This document shows, piece after piece, positions 1 through 10,714 of a stretch of 64,000 bases of DNA. Source of the DNA: Odobenus rosmarus divergens (lineage: Eukaryota > Chordata > Mammalia > Carnivora > Odobenidae); NCBI RefSeq assembly GCF_000321225.1, contig NW_004451524.1, positions 124,001 through 188,000 of the forward strand, in the 5' to 3' direction. The position numbers and the translations under genes were made by a program. A model generated the notes under the pieces. It searched no databases. It saw only the letters and a program-made list of their open reading frames with translations, and was not told where the DNA came from. The stretch's first letter is position 1. Every line of letters starts with the position of its first letter.

Positions 1-416
1 AATACTCTATTAATGATATAAATCAACATGTCAATGTTGCTTTTTAATACCAGTAAGCCATGAATAGGAACCAATATTTATTAAAATTCAAAATAAATTT
101 TTGAATTTCCACAATCCTCTTAGATACATGTTCCTGACTGTAATTGCATTTGTGTCCAACTTTACTCCAGGTATTACATATTTATACAAGATTAAAATGA
201 AATGCCCTTTTGGATATTTAAACACCATCCTTTTGTGTTTTGTTTTTTTTTGTCCTTCTTATTCATGAGCTCTAAATAGCAGATACTTAAGTCTCTGAGC
301 CTGTGAGACAGGTCATAAATGTAATCAGTTGTTATAACTAGTGTGGTTTCTGCTGTTCTCTGGTTGAAGAAAATAAGTAGAATTCTTAGGCTAAAACAGT
401 TTGTCAGACCAGGCAT
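1..416. other. Unassigned AT-rich sequence
   Basis: No repeat family, exon or RNA gene is recognisable. The sequence is AT-rich with short T runs, for example near 241. The longest open frame is 74 codons on the minus strand, which is within chance expectation. Confidence 0.5.
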
Positions 417-441
417 TTATGTATGTACATACGTATGTATG
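417..441. repeat. ATGT/ACGT tetranucleotide microsatellite
   Basis: Short imperfect tandem run of ATGT units with interspersed ACAT and ACGT, so that part of it is self-complementary. Confidence 0.75.
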
Positions 442-502
442 TAATTTTCCAGAACAATGCCAGAATGCCCTAATTTCCTTCCTGTATTTAAAAGAATGTT
501 TT

Positions 503-648
503 GGGACACCTGGGTGGCCTAGTCCCTTGAGTGCCCGACTCTTGATCTCTGCTCAGGTCTTAATCTCAAAGTCATGAGTTTGAGCCCCTTGTTGGGCTCC
601 ATGTTAGGCATGGAGCCTACTAAATGAATGAACAAATGAATGAATAGT
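503..648 (+). mobile_element. Old diverged tRNA-derived Can-SINE
   Basis: The head 'cacctgggtggcctagtc' is followed by a diverged tRNA-like body ('ctcttgatctctgctcag', 'catgagtttgagcccc') and a (GAAT)n-type tail. It is shorter and more diverged than the other copies, lacks the usual pyrimidine tract, and has no clear target-site duplication. It probably represents an earlier carnivore SINE subfamily. Confidence 0.75.
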
Positions 649-1445
649 TTATTGAAATAGACTGAAAATGTGACTTTTAACTACTGTTACACAACCGGAA
701 GAATTTTCAGACTTTGTTGCAAAGTCATTTGACAATATCTAATCAGCTTCCCTTGGAAGTATACATTGTATTGGGGGAAAGAAAGAGTGACCGTAGTTCA
801 GTGGTCCCCACACGCACCAATAATGGCTGTGTGAGTGTGCGCAGGTGAAGGGTCATCGCAAACAGGCCATGGAAGACAAGGGCAAGAAGCATTGCGTGCT
901 AGGCACATAAGGCAGGAGGTGGGAAAGCAAAAGGACAATGAGAGGACAGGAAAATGAGGCCACTTAGCCTGGTCCAATCACTTTTGCTGCCTAGCTCCGC
1001 GATTTTGTGTGTGGTTGTTCACAGCCTTTTCCATACGGTTTAATAAAAATTAGAACATCTCTATTTTCTGCAGTGCAGTTGGGATAGATGTTTAGCTGGC
1101 AGTTTCACACTCTTATTCCATTAAAAGAGATACATTCTTAGTGCTCTTTGCATTTCAGTTTCCAGAAATGGCTTTATTTCAGAGTGGTGGCTCTCTTCCA
1201 TCCTAGACTCAGTGATGGCACGTGATTGCCCTGCGTGTTCACCCAAGGTGAATGTCATGCATTCCATCCTGGGGGTGGCTTTGGCTTAATGTCCTAAAAC
1301 GGGCCTTAGATTGGAGGATCATTTGGGTGAATGATGACACAAAAACTCTGTAAAACGGAATTAAAATGTTTGCTCAGGAAAAGCAAGAATGCAGGGTGAA
1401 ATTTTATAAAAGACTAGTAGCAGAGGATTATGTTTGATTGATGAT
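649..1445. other. Unassigned sequence
   Basis: No recognised repeat or gene. It contains a GT-rich stretch near 826-845 and no frame worth reporting. Confidence 0.45.
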
Positions 1446-1970
1446 GTTCATTCATTTATTCAAGAGTATTTCTGAATGCCCTCCATGTTCTAGGCACCAC
1501 CTTATGCTTGGTTATAGGTGGAGTAATTGAAAAAAAAAAAAAAAAACCCTACCTCAGGAACTCAAAATTTAATCTGGGAGGGAGTCAATAAACAAGTGAA
1601 CAAGTAAAAATTTAAATTTTGTATTTTAATACAATGATATTTGAGTGCTGTGATAGAGAATCATTTAGTTGAGCTCCTATTCAAAAAGTATAGTTATGGA
1701 AAGTCCCTCAAGGAATTCCTATTTAAACCAAGACTCAGTGATGACCAGTCTTCCATGTGAAAAATGAGCAGTATCTTTCTAGGGAAAGGAAGTAACGTGA
1801 GGAGAAGACTGGCAATGGTCAAAGTTTCACAAATTCGAGACAAGGAAAGGGAGCCAGGGTGCTGAGTGGGAGGCAGAACTGAAGTCAGGGAAGATGTCGT
1901 TTAGATTATTTAGGGCTTTGTAAATCCTAGTAAGGTGTTTGAAAGGGATGCCCAAAATGGGTCTGTTTGT
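1446..1970 (-). mobile_element. L2-clade LINE, 3' region, antisense
   Basis: Read on the plus strand it begins with the reverse complement of the L2 3' tail ('ttcattcatttattcaa'). It continues through the antisense 3' body ('gtcaataaacaagtgaacaa', 'gtcagggaagatgtcgttta', 'tagggctttgtaaatcc'), matching the usual L2 order. An A17 run near 1530 interrupts it. Diverged mammal-wide relic. Confidence 0.65.
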
Positions 1971-2029
1971 AATGCCATTCCTTCTTTACTAATTGGTATT
2001 ACTTCTGTTGTTCAATATAAGTTACTGAA

Positions 2030-2250
2030 TCAAATATTATTATTCTATATACATTAGTGGGCACCTACTTTAACGATGAACACAAACCACCCCAGACTAT
2101 CCAATGGAAAAGAACTGGCATTGTGACCGGGCCAACCTGTTGAAGGGAATGACAGTGACTTTGAAATGACACAGACTAAGATTAAGTGGTGGAAGCAGAA
2201 TTGGATCTCACTTCATGTTCTCATGTTCATTTAACATGATTCTGTTGCAT
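2030..2250 (-). mobile_element. Possible MIR relic, antisense
   Basis: The stretch 'acacagactaagattaagtg' followed by 'agcagaattggatctcac' resembles the antisense MIR core (acacagctagtaagtggcagagc-like). Highly diverged; the boundaries are approximate. Confidence 0.4.
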
Positions 2251-2829
2251 TTCAATGGATTGGAAAATAAATCATGGGTTCTTTGATATATTAGGATGTG
2301 ATGTGACCTGATAAACTACATGAGAAGATGGTATGTCAAGCAGGAGTCGGGAATCGATGATGTCATGGAGATGGAATGGTTTTCCAGTCTGGATCTCTGT
2401 ACTTTCAAAAGAAGATGGAAATGAGTAGAAACTTAAAATCTTGTGAAATGCGTATGCTATAACCCATGTAGGTGCCAAGAATGTCACCATTTATAGAGCA
2501 TTTGCTTCACTAGAGAGTTTGGGGGGAAGGCATACAGGTGATACAGTCAATATGGTAGATAGAGTCGTCCTCGAAAGCATATTTCTCTGTTTGTTTGTCC
2601 TACCTTCAGCCTCAAAATTTTTCCCTTGACCTTCATGTCTTCCTGTCCCCTAGGCCCTTCACTGTGTTGAATCCTTCTGATAGCATGCTGTGTGGTATAC
2701 CCCCACCCCTTCACTCTTTTCTATAATCGCTGGAACACCATCCATGCTGGACGTATAGGAAAGAAGACATTGTCCTTCCTTGCAAAATACTGAAACTAGA
2801 TGAGTGGGAAGAAATGCATAGATTGATAA
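2251..2829. other. Unassigned sequence
   Basis: No recognised repeat, exon or RNA. A 72-codon minus-strand frame (2272-2490) has no domain or codon signal. Confidence 0.45.
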
Positions 2830-3030
2830 TTACAATGCAGGGAAAAAGTTATCATTGGTGCCGGAGACATTTAAAACATCTGAGGGTGGAATTCAGAAGA
2901 GAGCGTAACACTGGGTTGAGAAGGGAGGTTGAACACATTTATGGAGGCAGCAGAATTTGAACCGATACTTAAAGAATCGGCATTATTTCGCAGGCTGGGA
3001 AAGGACGTCCAGGTGTGGAATATGGTGAGC
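2830..3030 (-). mobile_element. Possible L2-type fragment, antisense
   Basis: The order 'gaagggaggttgaacacatt', 'ttgaaccgatacttaaag', 'ggacgtccaggtgtggaa' resembles the antisense L2 3' body (gaggtgacatttgagc..., cattccaggcagagg...). Weak match. Confidence 0.4.
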
Positions 3031-3274
3031 AGGGGAGAGGGATGAATGCTCTAATCTTGGGGAGAATGGAATGATGCCTGCAAACGGATTGTTTTGACAC
3101 AAGCCGGTATTACCCAGTTCATTTGTGCCCTTTATTCATCCTATTGGCACAAAAGACTATTAGTTATCATCAGAAATGAAACCTACCTAGTAAGATAATG
3201 CTACTGTTCTGATATGGCTCATTTATGTCTTACTGTGGGAGCCAGGTTCCCAGTGACTAATACATTTTTGCAGT

Positions 3275-3713
3275 TCACTCCCACCTTGCACCAAGGTTGG
3301 TGTCTGGGACCAATCTAATACAGATGAGAGGTTGGGGTGTCGCTTCTGAGGTGAAGTTATAAATAACTACTGTTTGGTTGCGCACTTCCTCTCTCTCAGA
3401 TTGCTCGCTCAAGGAAAAAGTCAGCTGCCGTGTCATGAATAGCTCTGGGGAGGGGCATGCACAGTGAGGAACTGAGGCCTCCAGCCAAGTCACAGGAGTG
3501 GCCTTAGTAGGAGATCCTAAAAGCCCAGGGCAGCCTTCAGATGACCAAAGTCCTGGCTGCCATCTTGATGCCAACCCCATGGGAGACCCTGAGTCAGAAC
3601 ACCCCAGCGACACTGCTCTTGGATTCCTGATCTTCAGAAACTGTTGGTCTGTGTTTTCTGTTTTCAGTGCTGAGTTTTGGGGTTATTTTGTTAAGCATCA
3701 ATAGATAACACAT
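3275..3713 (+). mobile_element. MaLR/MLT1-type solo LTR, 3' part
   Basis: Successive landmarks of a mammalian MaLR-like LTR are visible: 'gattgctcgctcaaggaaaa', 'agctgccgtgtcatgaatag', 'gaggaactgaggcctccagc', 'gggagaccctgagtcagaac', and the terminal 'gctgagttttggggttattt' followed by 'gcatcaatagataacacata'. No internal retroviral sequence adjoins it, so it is a solo LTR or fragment. The 112-codon antisense frame at 3275-3613 lies wholly inside it. Subfamily not assigned. Confidence 0.7.
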
Positions 3714-3849
3714 ACAATTCCCAATGTCTGATACATAAATGATAATTAGTAAAGATTTAAAAGAATAAATGGAGTGTTCACTAACTTTTTATACTAGGGA
3801 CTATTTTAAAAAATTTTTATATCTAAATGTATAAGCTTCTATGTAGAAG

Positions 3850-4080
3850 TCAAATTATGTTTTGGGCCCCTGGGTGGCTCAGTCACTGAGTGTCTGCCTT
3901 TGGCTCAGGTCATGGTTCCAGGGTCCTGGGATCGAGCCCCGCATCGGGCTCCCTGCTCCAAGGGAAGCCTGCTTCTCCCTCTCCCTCTCCCACTCCCCCT
4001 GCTTGTGTTCTCTCTTTCACTGTCTCTCTCTCTCTGTCAAATGAATAAATCTTAAAAAAAAAAAAAATCAAATTATGTTT
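3850..4080 (+). mobile_element. Can-SINE with perfect 13-bp TSD
   Basis: The tRNA-derived body runs 3863-4067: head 'cccctgggtggctcagtcac', B-box-like 'gggatcgagcccc', (TC)n tract and an A14 tail. It is flanked by a perfect direct repeat 'tcaaattatgttt' at 3850-3862 and 4068-4080. Intact ends and an identical TSD indicate a comparatively recent L1-driven insertion. Confidence 0.96.
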
Positions 4081-4492
4081 CAAAGAATTTTTTTAAATAT
4101 TATTTGCAGTCATTGAATGCAGTATTGTTTATTTCCCAGGTTAGTCCCTGACATTCAAATGTCGCTGTTGGCTTCAGGTTAAGATTGAATTTTCAGCAGC
4201 TGGCTCCATCCCATATAAAAGGCTATGATTCTATTTTTGTTTATCACATAGGATTTTTATTTTACTCTCCAGAAGCAAACTAGAAAAAAATGGTCCATGG
4301 AAGTGTTAATTCTTAAATGCAAAATTCCATGATAATCTGTAAACTCAATTTTTAAAAAATTCTCTTCATATTTCATTATATTTAAAAAGTTCCTTTCTAT
4401 GAGGATATCTGATTTAAGAACTTAAATAACATTTGTAAGGATCACCGTGAAATGGGGACAACAGATATTATTCTATGTAAGTCTTGCTCAGT
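4081..4492. other. Unassigned AT-rich sequence
   Basis: Contains several A/T runs; no repeat family or gene recognised. Confidence 0.4.
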
Positions 4493-5665
4493 CCTTTATT
4501 TTTTTAAAAGAAACTACTTTTTCAGAGAATATTAAGTTTCATAGCAAAATTGAGGAGAAGGTATAGAGATTTCCCATGGACTCCCTACCCCACACATGCA
4601 TGGCTTCCCCCATTGTCAACATCCCCCTAGAATGATACATGTGTTCTAATTGACAAATCCATATTGACACATCATAATTACTCAAAGTACAAAGATGACA
4701 TTAGCATTCACTCCTGGTGTTGGCCATTCTGTGGATTTGGACGAAGGTAGAATGACCTATATCCCTCATCATGATATTATACAGAGTATTTTCACTACCC
4801 TGAAAATCCTCTGTGCCCCACTTACTCATCCCCACCTGACCCCGGCAACCACTGATCCTCTTACTGTCTCCATACTTTGACCTTTTCCAGGATGCCTTAT
4901 AGTTAGAGTCCTTTTCAGATGGGCCTCTTTCACTTAGAAATACACATTTAGGATTCCTCTGTGTCTCTTCATGGCTTGATAGCTCTTGTGTTTATAGTGC
5001 TGCATAATATGCCATGGTCTGGACGGACCACACCTACTGAAGGTTGTCGTGGTTTCCTACAAGATTCGGCAGCTCTGGATTAGGCTGTTACCGCATCCAA
5101 GTGCAGGTTTTGTGTGGACGTACACTTTCAACTCCTTTGGGGCAAATTCCAAGGAGGGCAATTGCTGGATCGTATTGGAAGAGGAGGTTTAGTTTCCTAA
5201 GCTGCTGCCAAACCGTCTTCCCAAGTGGCTGCCCTGTCGTCCCTCCCGCGGCCCGCCCCCGCGACGGCGGACACTCGTGGTGCTCCACTCCCTTGCGCGA
5301 GTTTGCTGTTGTCCGCGATCGGAACTGTGGCCATTCTAACAGGGGTGCAGTTGTAGCTCGTTGTTTTCATGTGCATTTTCCTGATGAAAAAATAACGGAG
5401 CATTTTTCCATATGCTTATTTTCCATCTGTGTACCTTCTTCGGTGAGGTGTCTGTTAAGGTCTTTGGCCCATTTTTTTAGTCACATTGAGTTTTAAGAGT
5501 TCTTTGCCTATTTTGGCTAACAGTCCTTCATCAGCTGTGTCTTTGGTCAGTATTTTCTTCTAGTCTGTGGTTGTTCTTCTCATTGTCTGGACGTCATCTG
5601 TCCCAGAGCAGAAGTTTTTAGTTCTAATGAAGTCGAGCTTATCTGTCATTTCTTTACCCCTTTAA
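4493..5665 (-). mobile_element. Ancient L1 (L1M type), 3' end and distal ORF2, antisense
   Basis: The plus strand starts with the reverse-complement poly(A) ('tttatttttttaaaag'). It continues through known antisense L1M 3'UTR landmarks ('aaaattgaggagaaggtata', 'ggcaaccactgatcctctta', 'ccttttccaggatgcctta', 'tttcatggcttgatagctc'-like) into the distal ORF2 region ('caattgctggatcgtattgg', 'gaggtgtctgttaaggtctt', 'agagcagaagtttttagtt'). The element is 5'-truncated near 5665. The 150-codon plus-strand frame at 5044-5496 is antisense to L1 and not a gene. The part from about 5220 to 5330 is strongly GC/CpG-enriched relative to what this L1 segment normally looks like. Confidence 0.85.
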
Positions 5666-5759
5666 TTTTAGACATGGAGATAATGGCTACAAATGTGTTT
5701 TCATAGGTTTATCCACATAACTTAATGCAGCAGACCGACGTTCGTGCCTTTGTGCGGTG

Positions 5760-6283
5760 CCCTCTCCCCAAGTGTAGGCAGGACCCGTGCTGTGCTTCAG
5801 ACCCACAGATGCGGCCGGCACAGTGGGATGTCATTCCTGTGGTGACAATTAGCTCGTAGAAGACTGTCAGAGCAGCCTGGAGCTAGAGCCTCCCCTCGTG
5901 AAGCTGAGGAAGGAGGTGGCCCCGTGTGAGGAGGCCCTGAGGTGAGGACGTGCAGGAGGCCTCTGGGACCCGTGGGCCTGGCACCCGAGGCAGCGTCCAG
6001 CCCCCAGCCCGCAGCGGGCCGGGCTCTCAGGCAGCTGCAGGGTGTTGCATGCTGACAACAACCCACATGAGCGCGAAGCAGGTTCTTCCCAGTGAGGCCT
6101 CCCGATGAGCGTGCAGGCCTGCAGATGCCGTATTTGCTGCTCCCTGAGGCCCTGAGCAGAGGACCAGCTCAGCTGTGCCTGGACTCCGGACCCATGGAAA
6201 CTGCGAGAAGGTAAATTCGTGCTGTTTTGAGCAGCTAAGTTTATGCTAATTTAGTACGCAGCTAGAGAAAACTCAGGTGCTTT
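5760..6283 (+). mobile_element. MaLR/ERVL-type solo LTR, GC-rich
   Basis: The 3' end is clear: 'ctggactccggacccatgga', 'aactgcgagaaggtaaattc', 'gctgttttgagcagctaagt', and a terminal 'gcagctagagaaaactc', the usual MaLR 3' terminus order. The upstream body ('gtgtgaggaggccctgaggt') fits the same family. CpG and GC content are unusually high for so old a relic. The 5' boundary is uncertain. Confidence 0.6.
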
Positions 6284-7189
6284 GTGATTTAAGTTTGTTA
6301 CTCATGTTCCTAATCTCATTAAAGCCATTTGTGTCTTTGAAAATAACAAATATAGACATTAACTATTTCAAAATAAATTAAAATTACTTAAATAGTTACA
6401 ATGGCAAATCCAAACAAATCTCTTTGTTTTTAGGAGCACATATCCCCTGAGATGTTTTTACTAACACTCTGTGGGGAAGGCATGCATTGATGGATTTTTT
6501 CCTTCCGTGACACTAAATGGCAATCCCTTCTGTAACACAGAGGCACCTGTTCGACTATTTATCTAGGTAGGGAACCGAAAGGGAAATGGGAAGGCAGGAC
6601 CATTTGCTGTTGGTCACTCGTGCATTTTATTGCAAGCAGATGTGGTCAGTGCGTGGCGCTAAGTACCCCCTGCGGTGAGTGGGATCCGTTCCAACGCAGT
6701 GGAGCTGCCTGGCTTCCTTGCTGCAGAAAGGACCGACTGTGATCAGTTGATCAGTTTTCCTCCTCCGGTAACTCTGGTCTCCACAGTGGGGTGTGTGCGG
6801 AATGGCTGCACTTAACATAATCCATTCCCTGTGATTTCCAGTTATGTGACCCTCACCTTTATCTTCAGTCCCCTTCCATGTCCTGCAGGGACTCGCCATG
6901 TCATTTGTAAACAAGAAATACCCTCAGATGCTAGAATCCACATACTCTGCCTTTGTGAAATGTCCAACAGAAACTTAAATGGAAAGACTTCTTATCTGGA
7001 CTAAGTCTCTCTAGTAATATTTTCCATGTTTTCTTATTACTTTTCTGTCTGTATATTTCCCTGCCCCATGACACAGCAATATCCTTTGGCTGGTAATATA
7101 TTTCCTTTCATATTCCCAGCCTAGAATCTGGCCTGGCTTTCTGCTTCCCACCAATTATTCAGTTGCTACTCACAGGTGCTAACTTTGTT
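6284..7189. other. Unassigned sequence
   Basis: No recognised repeat or gene. The 95-codon minus-strand frame at 6627-6914 shows no recognisable domain. Confidence 0.4.
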
Positions 7190-7320
7190 CATGCATTGTT
7201 TCAATCGGTTCCCCTAATAACCTTATATTTTAGATAATACTCTTATCTCCAATCTACACGGGAGGGAACGGAAGCTTAACAGATAAAATGCTTGAAGCAC
7301 TTGCCATTGGAAAGGCAGCT
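7190..7320 (-). mobile_element. MIR SINE relic, antisense
   Basis: The pattern 'cattgtttcaatcggttccc', 'ctaataaccttatattttag', 'actcttatctccaatctaca' and 'cttgaagcacttgccattgg' follows the antisense MIR order (attaatcctcacaacaaccc..., ttatccccattttacag...). Confidence 0.5.
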
Positions 7321-8249
7321 GGACAAAAATTGTTTTAAATATAAAAAGAGAAATGAAAGGTAAATTATTTTTAAAAAGAAAATCTAGAGAGAAAAACAAT
7401 GTAACACAGAATTTTGAGTGGAAAAAATTTGTTGAGCAACAGGGTCTGACAAGACTGCAGGTGTATTTATCAGGACCTGATATGGAGGAAACACACTGCT
7501 TCCCAAACACTCCATAGTGAAGGCAGTGTGGCCTGAGGGCCCAGAGCTGCGGGACCTCACAGGAGGGAGCCGCCACTTTACACTGACCTGGGCTCTGGGC
7601 GCAACTTTGTAGATCAGAAGAGTGAGTGATGCTGTTCTGTATTTTGAATAGGCAGAGGGTGGGAAACAATTCTCATAAAGCAGGAACACTATGTGACCAG
7701 TAGTGGGAAAGTGAGAAAGTGTACTTGGGGTAGATTTCAAAATAAATACAGAAAGGAAATCAGATGAGGGAGGGAAAATCACATGTTGTTGTTTTTTTTT
7801 TTATTATTACTGGAAGGTCAACGCTTTGACCCTAATCTCCCCCAGCCTGAAACCCAGCCCCATTTCCACACCAAATATGCCCATTTGCTTAAGTTGTTAA
7901 GAGGACTAAAATAGCTGAGCTAAAAACACAGTTCCCAACTGATAAGATAAAACCTCCAAAGTTGCACTCATTCTTCTGGGTAGTTTCATTTTAGCCGGGG
8001 AGGTGCATGGTCCATGTGAGCCCTGAGTATCTGGGACTTGAGGGTGGGATCCATGCAGAGTTTATATTTGCTTTTATCAGGGTGCCCCCCGCCCCCCACT
8101 CAGAACAGACCACTAAACGTAGCAAGATCCTGGTATTTGTGGATTAGTCCAGGGGTTGCGGGGGGGAATTAAACAGAAATGGTGGGATTGGTGGTTACTT
8201 CTTGATGGGAAAAGGAAAGGGGGGGGAGTATTGAGAGCTCAGTTGGGAC
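7321..8249. other. Unassigned sequence with A/T and G tracts
   Basis: Includes a T-rich run near 7790 and G runs near 8160 and 8220. Overlapping minus-strand frames of 132-148 codons (7223-7782) show no known domain and fall in the chance length range. Confidence 0.4.
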
Positions 8250-8480
8250 CCAGATCCAAAAAGTTTGGGCTGTATGTATTTTATCCTATGGTCAGGAGCA
8301 GCCACTGAGATTTCCTTGAGCAGTAGACTGGTCATGAGCAGAACCACTCTGAAAAACTGAATGGAGCAGGAGATTGAGGTTAGAAGGATGAAGTTGAGGA
8401 GGCAGCAGCAGGGGCCTAACCCAGGCAGCAGGAATAGGAAGAACGAGAAGATAATGCACAGGTCTAAAGCACAAGGGATG
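8250..8480 (-). mobile_element. L2-clade LINE fragment, antisense
   Basis: Landmarks 'gggctgtatgtattttatcc', 'gagcagccactgagatttcc', 'gagcagtagactggtcatga' and 'aaccactctgaaaaactga' follow the antisense L2 body (gactttggattttatt..., gaagccattggagg..., gatcactctggctgc...). Confidence 0.55.
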
Positions 8481-8683
8481 CCAATTCAAGTCTCATTCTT
8501 TCTTTGAGCAGCTCTAAAGTATGAAAACCAAGTGAGTTGTTTTGTTATTTTTATTGTTCTCAAAAAGGAATATCCCATTACTTTCTTTCAGTAGAAGCCG
8601 TGTTGAGTTGTGGTATTTTGGTGTGATGCCGAGGATGTCGTGTGGCTTTCCTGGCACCTGCTGGGTACTCCTATTTGGGCAGA

Positions 8684-8850
8684 GCGAGGGAGTGCTCACG
8701 TTCTGGTCAGGCTACCTGCGTTCCAACCCATGCCCGCCCACCTGTGTGACCCTGATCCCCCCAGTTCAAGTGCACGGGTGGTTTGTAGTAATAGGAGTGT
8801 AGCACAGCCATGGTGGGGGGATTAAGGACCTGACCCACAGTAAGTGCCAT
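8684..8850 (+). mobile_element. MIR SINE relic
   Basis: Diverged MIR order: 'ctggtcaggctacctgcgtt', 'cacctgtgtgaccctgatcc', then 'gggggattaaggacctgacc', ending 'cacagtaagtgcc'. Confidence 0.5.
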
Positions 8851-9636
8851 GCCCTTAACCTGAACACACGGTGTTATCAAGGCATGCATTTGCAAACTTC
8901 TGGTCACCGTACTCAGTGAACAAACCAGGGAGCACGCTGCCTCAGTTAGCATGGTCTGCCTGTGTGTATTGTGTTCTTAAATATTGGCTTCTCAATTATT
9001 TTTACAATGGGTTCTATTAAGCTTATTTTCTTAAGAACAAAATTGGTATGCATTGTCCATTTTCAGTGAAAAAAAAATAAAAGTTTCACTTTCTAACTTT
9101 CTTTTGAATAAGGAAAATTTCCATGCAATGGAACTATAAATTTAAGTGAAAGAATACACTTTGGAATTTACAATAGATAGCAGACTGTGTTCTTAGTCTT
9201 CTTGAAGGTGTGAAATTGTAGTTAATTGCTTTGTTCTCAATTTTAAAGAGCAAAGAGTTCATAAATAATAAGCTTGAGTGGCAGTTTGCAAAGGCTCTAA
9301 AACCTCTCAATGTGTTTTTCATTGCCAAAGATGTAATTCTTCTGAGTGTTGATTATTCCCATGAATTTTAAAATATTTTAAAATACTCTACAGAGACTAA
9401 ACAGATGAAAATTATCTCTGAATTCCCTTTGAATAGAGGTGGATGTGTCAATGAGAAGCATACAACCTTTGGTTTCCTGTGACACATGCATCCCTTATCA
9501 AGTTATAATATTTCTTAAATATATAATGTAGGATCCTACAGTGAAATGTAAATAATGAATTACTGCCTTTTTTTTTTTGAATTACTGCTTCTTAACTACA
9601 CTATAAAATTTTCAGAAATTTTGGGTTACCCACTAA

Positions 9637-9638
<2 letters not shown>
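8851..9638. other. Unassigned AT-rich sequence
   Basis: No recognised element. A small AT-rich palindromic patch lies near 9368-9386. Confidence 0.4.

Positions 9639-9671
<33 letters not shown>
9639..9671. repeat. (TG)n microsatellite
   Basis: Uninterrupted TG dinucleotide run of about 16 units, a potential polymorphic marker. It creates a spurious Cys-Val-repeat open frame at 9555-9827. Confidence 0.98.
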
Positions 9672-9675
<4 letters not shown>

Positions 9676-10484
9676 AGTCTTCATATCTGTCAGCTATTTG
9701 CCTATTGAAAATATCAATCATTAAGAGACTGCATTGTCTACTCAATATCTTAAATCTTCTGTATTACCAATTTTCACCAGTCATTTGCAAATACTTACAT
9801 GTGCTTTTAGTGCTATACTATGCTTAAAATAAAGATGCAATGAATATGCTTCATAATAGGCCCATTCCCACCAAAACCCAGCAGAAACTGCCTCATGTAA
9901 ACCACAGCCATTTGAGGTAAATATAATTCTTTGCCACACTTCACCACCGTAAGGATTACTTGAAATTTTCAAGGCACTAACTCTACCTGGCCATGTTGTA
10001 CCATCATTTGTTCTTAAAGACGGTTTTGTCTCTAAAGAACTTCCACGTTAACAGTGTTAACAGAATCCTCTTTTTATTGGCTGTATATTGAGCAGGTAAC
10101 AGTAGCAGCAAACAAATACATAAGCAAAGCAACCAAGCCAAGAAGTGACTAGAGAGGTTGTTTGACTAACTCAGCCCCCTGCCCTGGGAGCCCATGGGGG
10201 TGGGTATGAAGATTTGTTTCACTAAAGGTACCAAGAATCCTGTTTTCCTCTGGGTTCTTCACATCACACCATCTCCCACACAAGCATTTGGAAGTCAGGC
10301 TTGAAAAAAATTGAAATCAATCAGTAAGTTGCTCAATTTGTTTCTGAACTTGAATACAGTATCGTCTTATGTTTTGTCTTTGGGAAATTACACAGGGAAA
10401 AGTCTATTTTAGGGACATGAAACATTGCAGTGTCTGTGCCACGAGAAGCAGGATTTTGCAGCGGGAAGTGCCCAGTGTTCAGGT
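9672..10484. other. Unassigned sequence
   Basis: No recognised repeat. The open frames around 10333-10710 have no recognisable protein domain. Confidence 0.4.
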
Positions 10485-10625
10485 GGTGAACATGGCGTTC
10501 GAGTTCCAACTTGGCCGTGAAGAGATGTACCTCCCCAGGCTGCACTGTTCTCAGGAGGTTTCCTGGATGAGTCAAATGCTTGAGAAAATGGTTTGTGAAT
10601 GTAAAGCGCTATGCGAAGAAGAACC
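10485..10625 (+). mobile_element. Possible MIR relic
   Basis: 'cgttcgagttccaacttggc' and 'tgcttgagaaaatggtttgt' followed by 'gaatgtaaagcgctatgcg' weakly follow the MIR sense order. Low certainty. Confidence 0.35.
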
Positions 10626-10714
10626 ACTGGTTTTCCTTTTTTTCCTAATTTCAGACTCTTTGAAGAGCTCCCTTGTCGGTTCAACCCGGGTGGGATCCAT
10701 TGACGTTTGAGATT

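Noticed and set aside
5044..5496. 150-codon plus-strand open frame
   Set aside because: Lies antisense to a recognisable L1M ORF2/3'UTR; the GC-rich substitutions merely removed stop codons.
5200..6200. A CpG-island promoter of a hidden gene
   Set aside because: The stretch is explained by L1M and MaLR sequence with raised GC; no exon, splice donor with coding frame, or transcript evidence is visible. Kept only as a finding on base composition.
7223..7782. Overlapping 148- and 132-codon minus-strand frames
   Set aside because: Different frames over the same bases, partly over a MIR relic, no recognisable domain.
9555..9827. Open frame with a Cys-Val repeat
   Set aside because: Produced by the (TG)n microsatellite.
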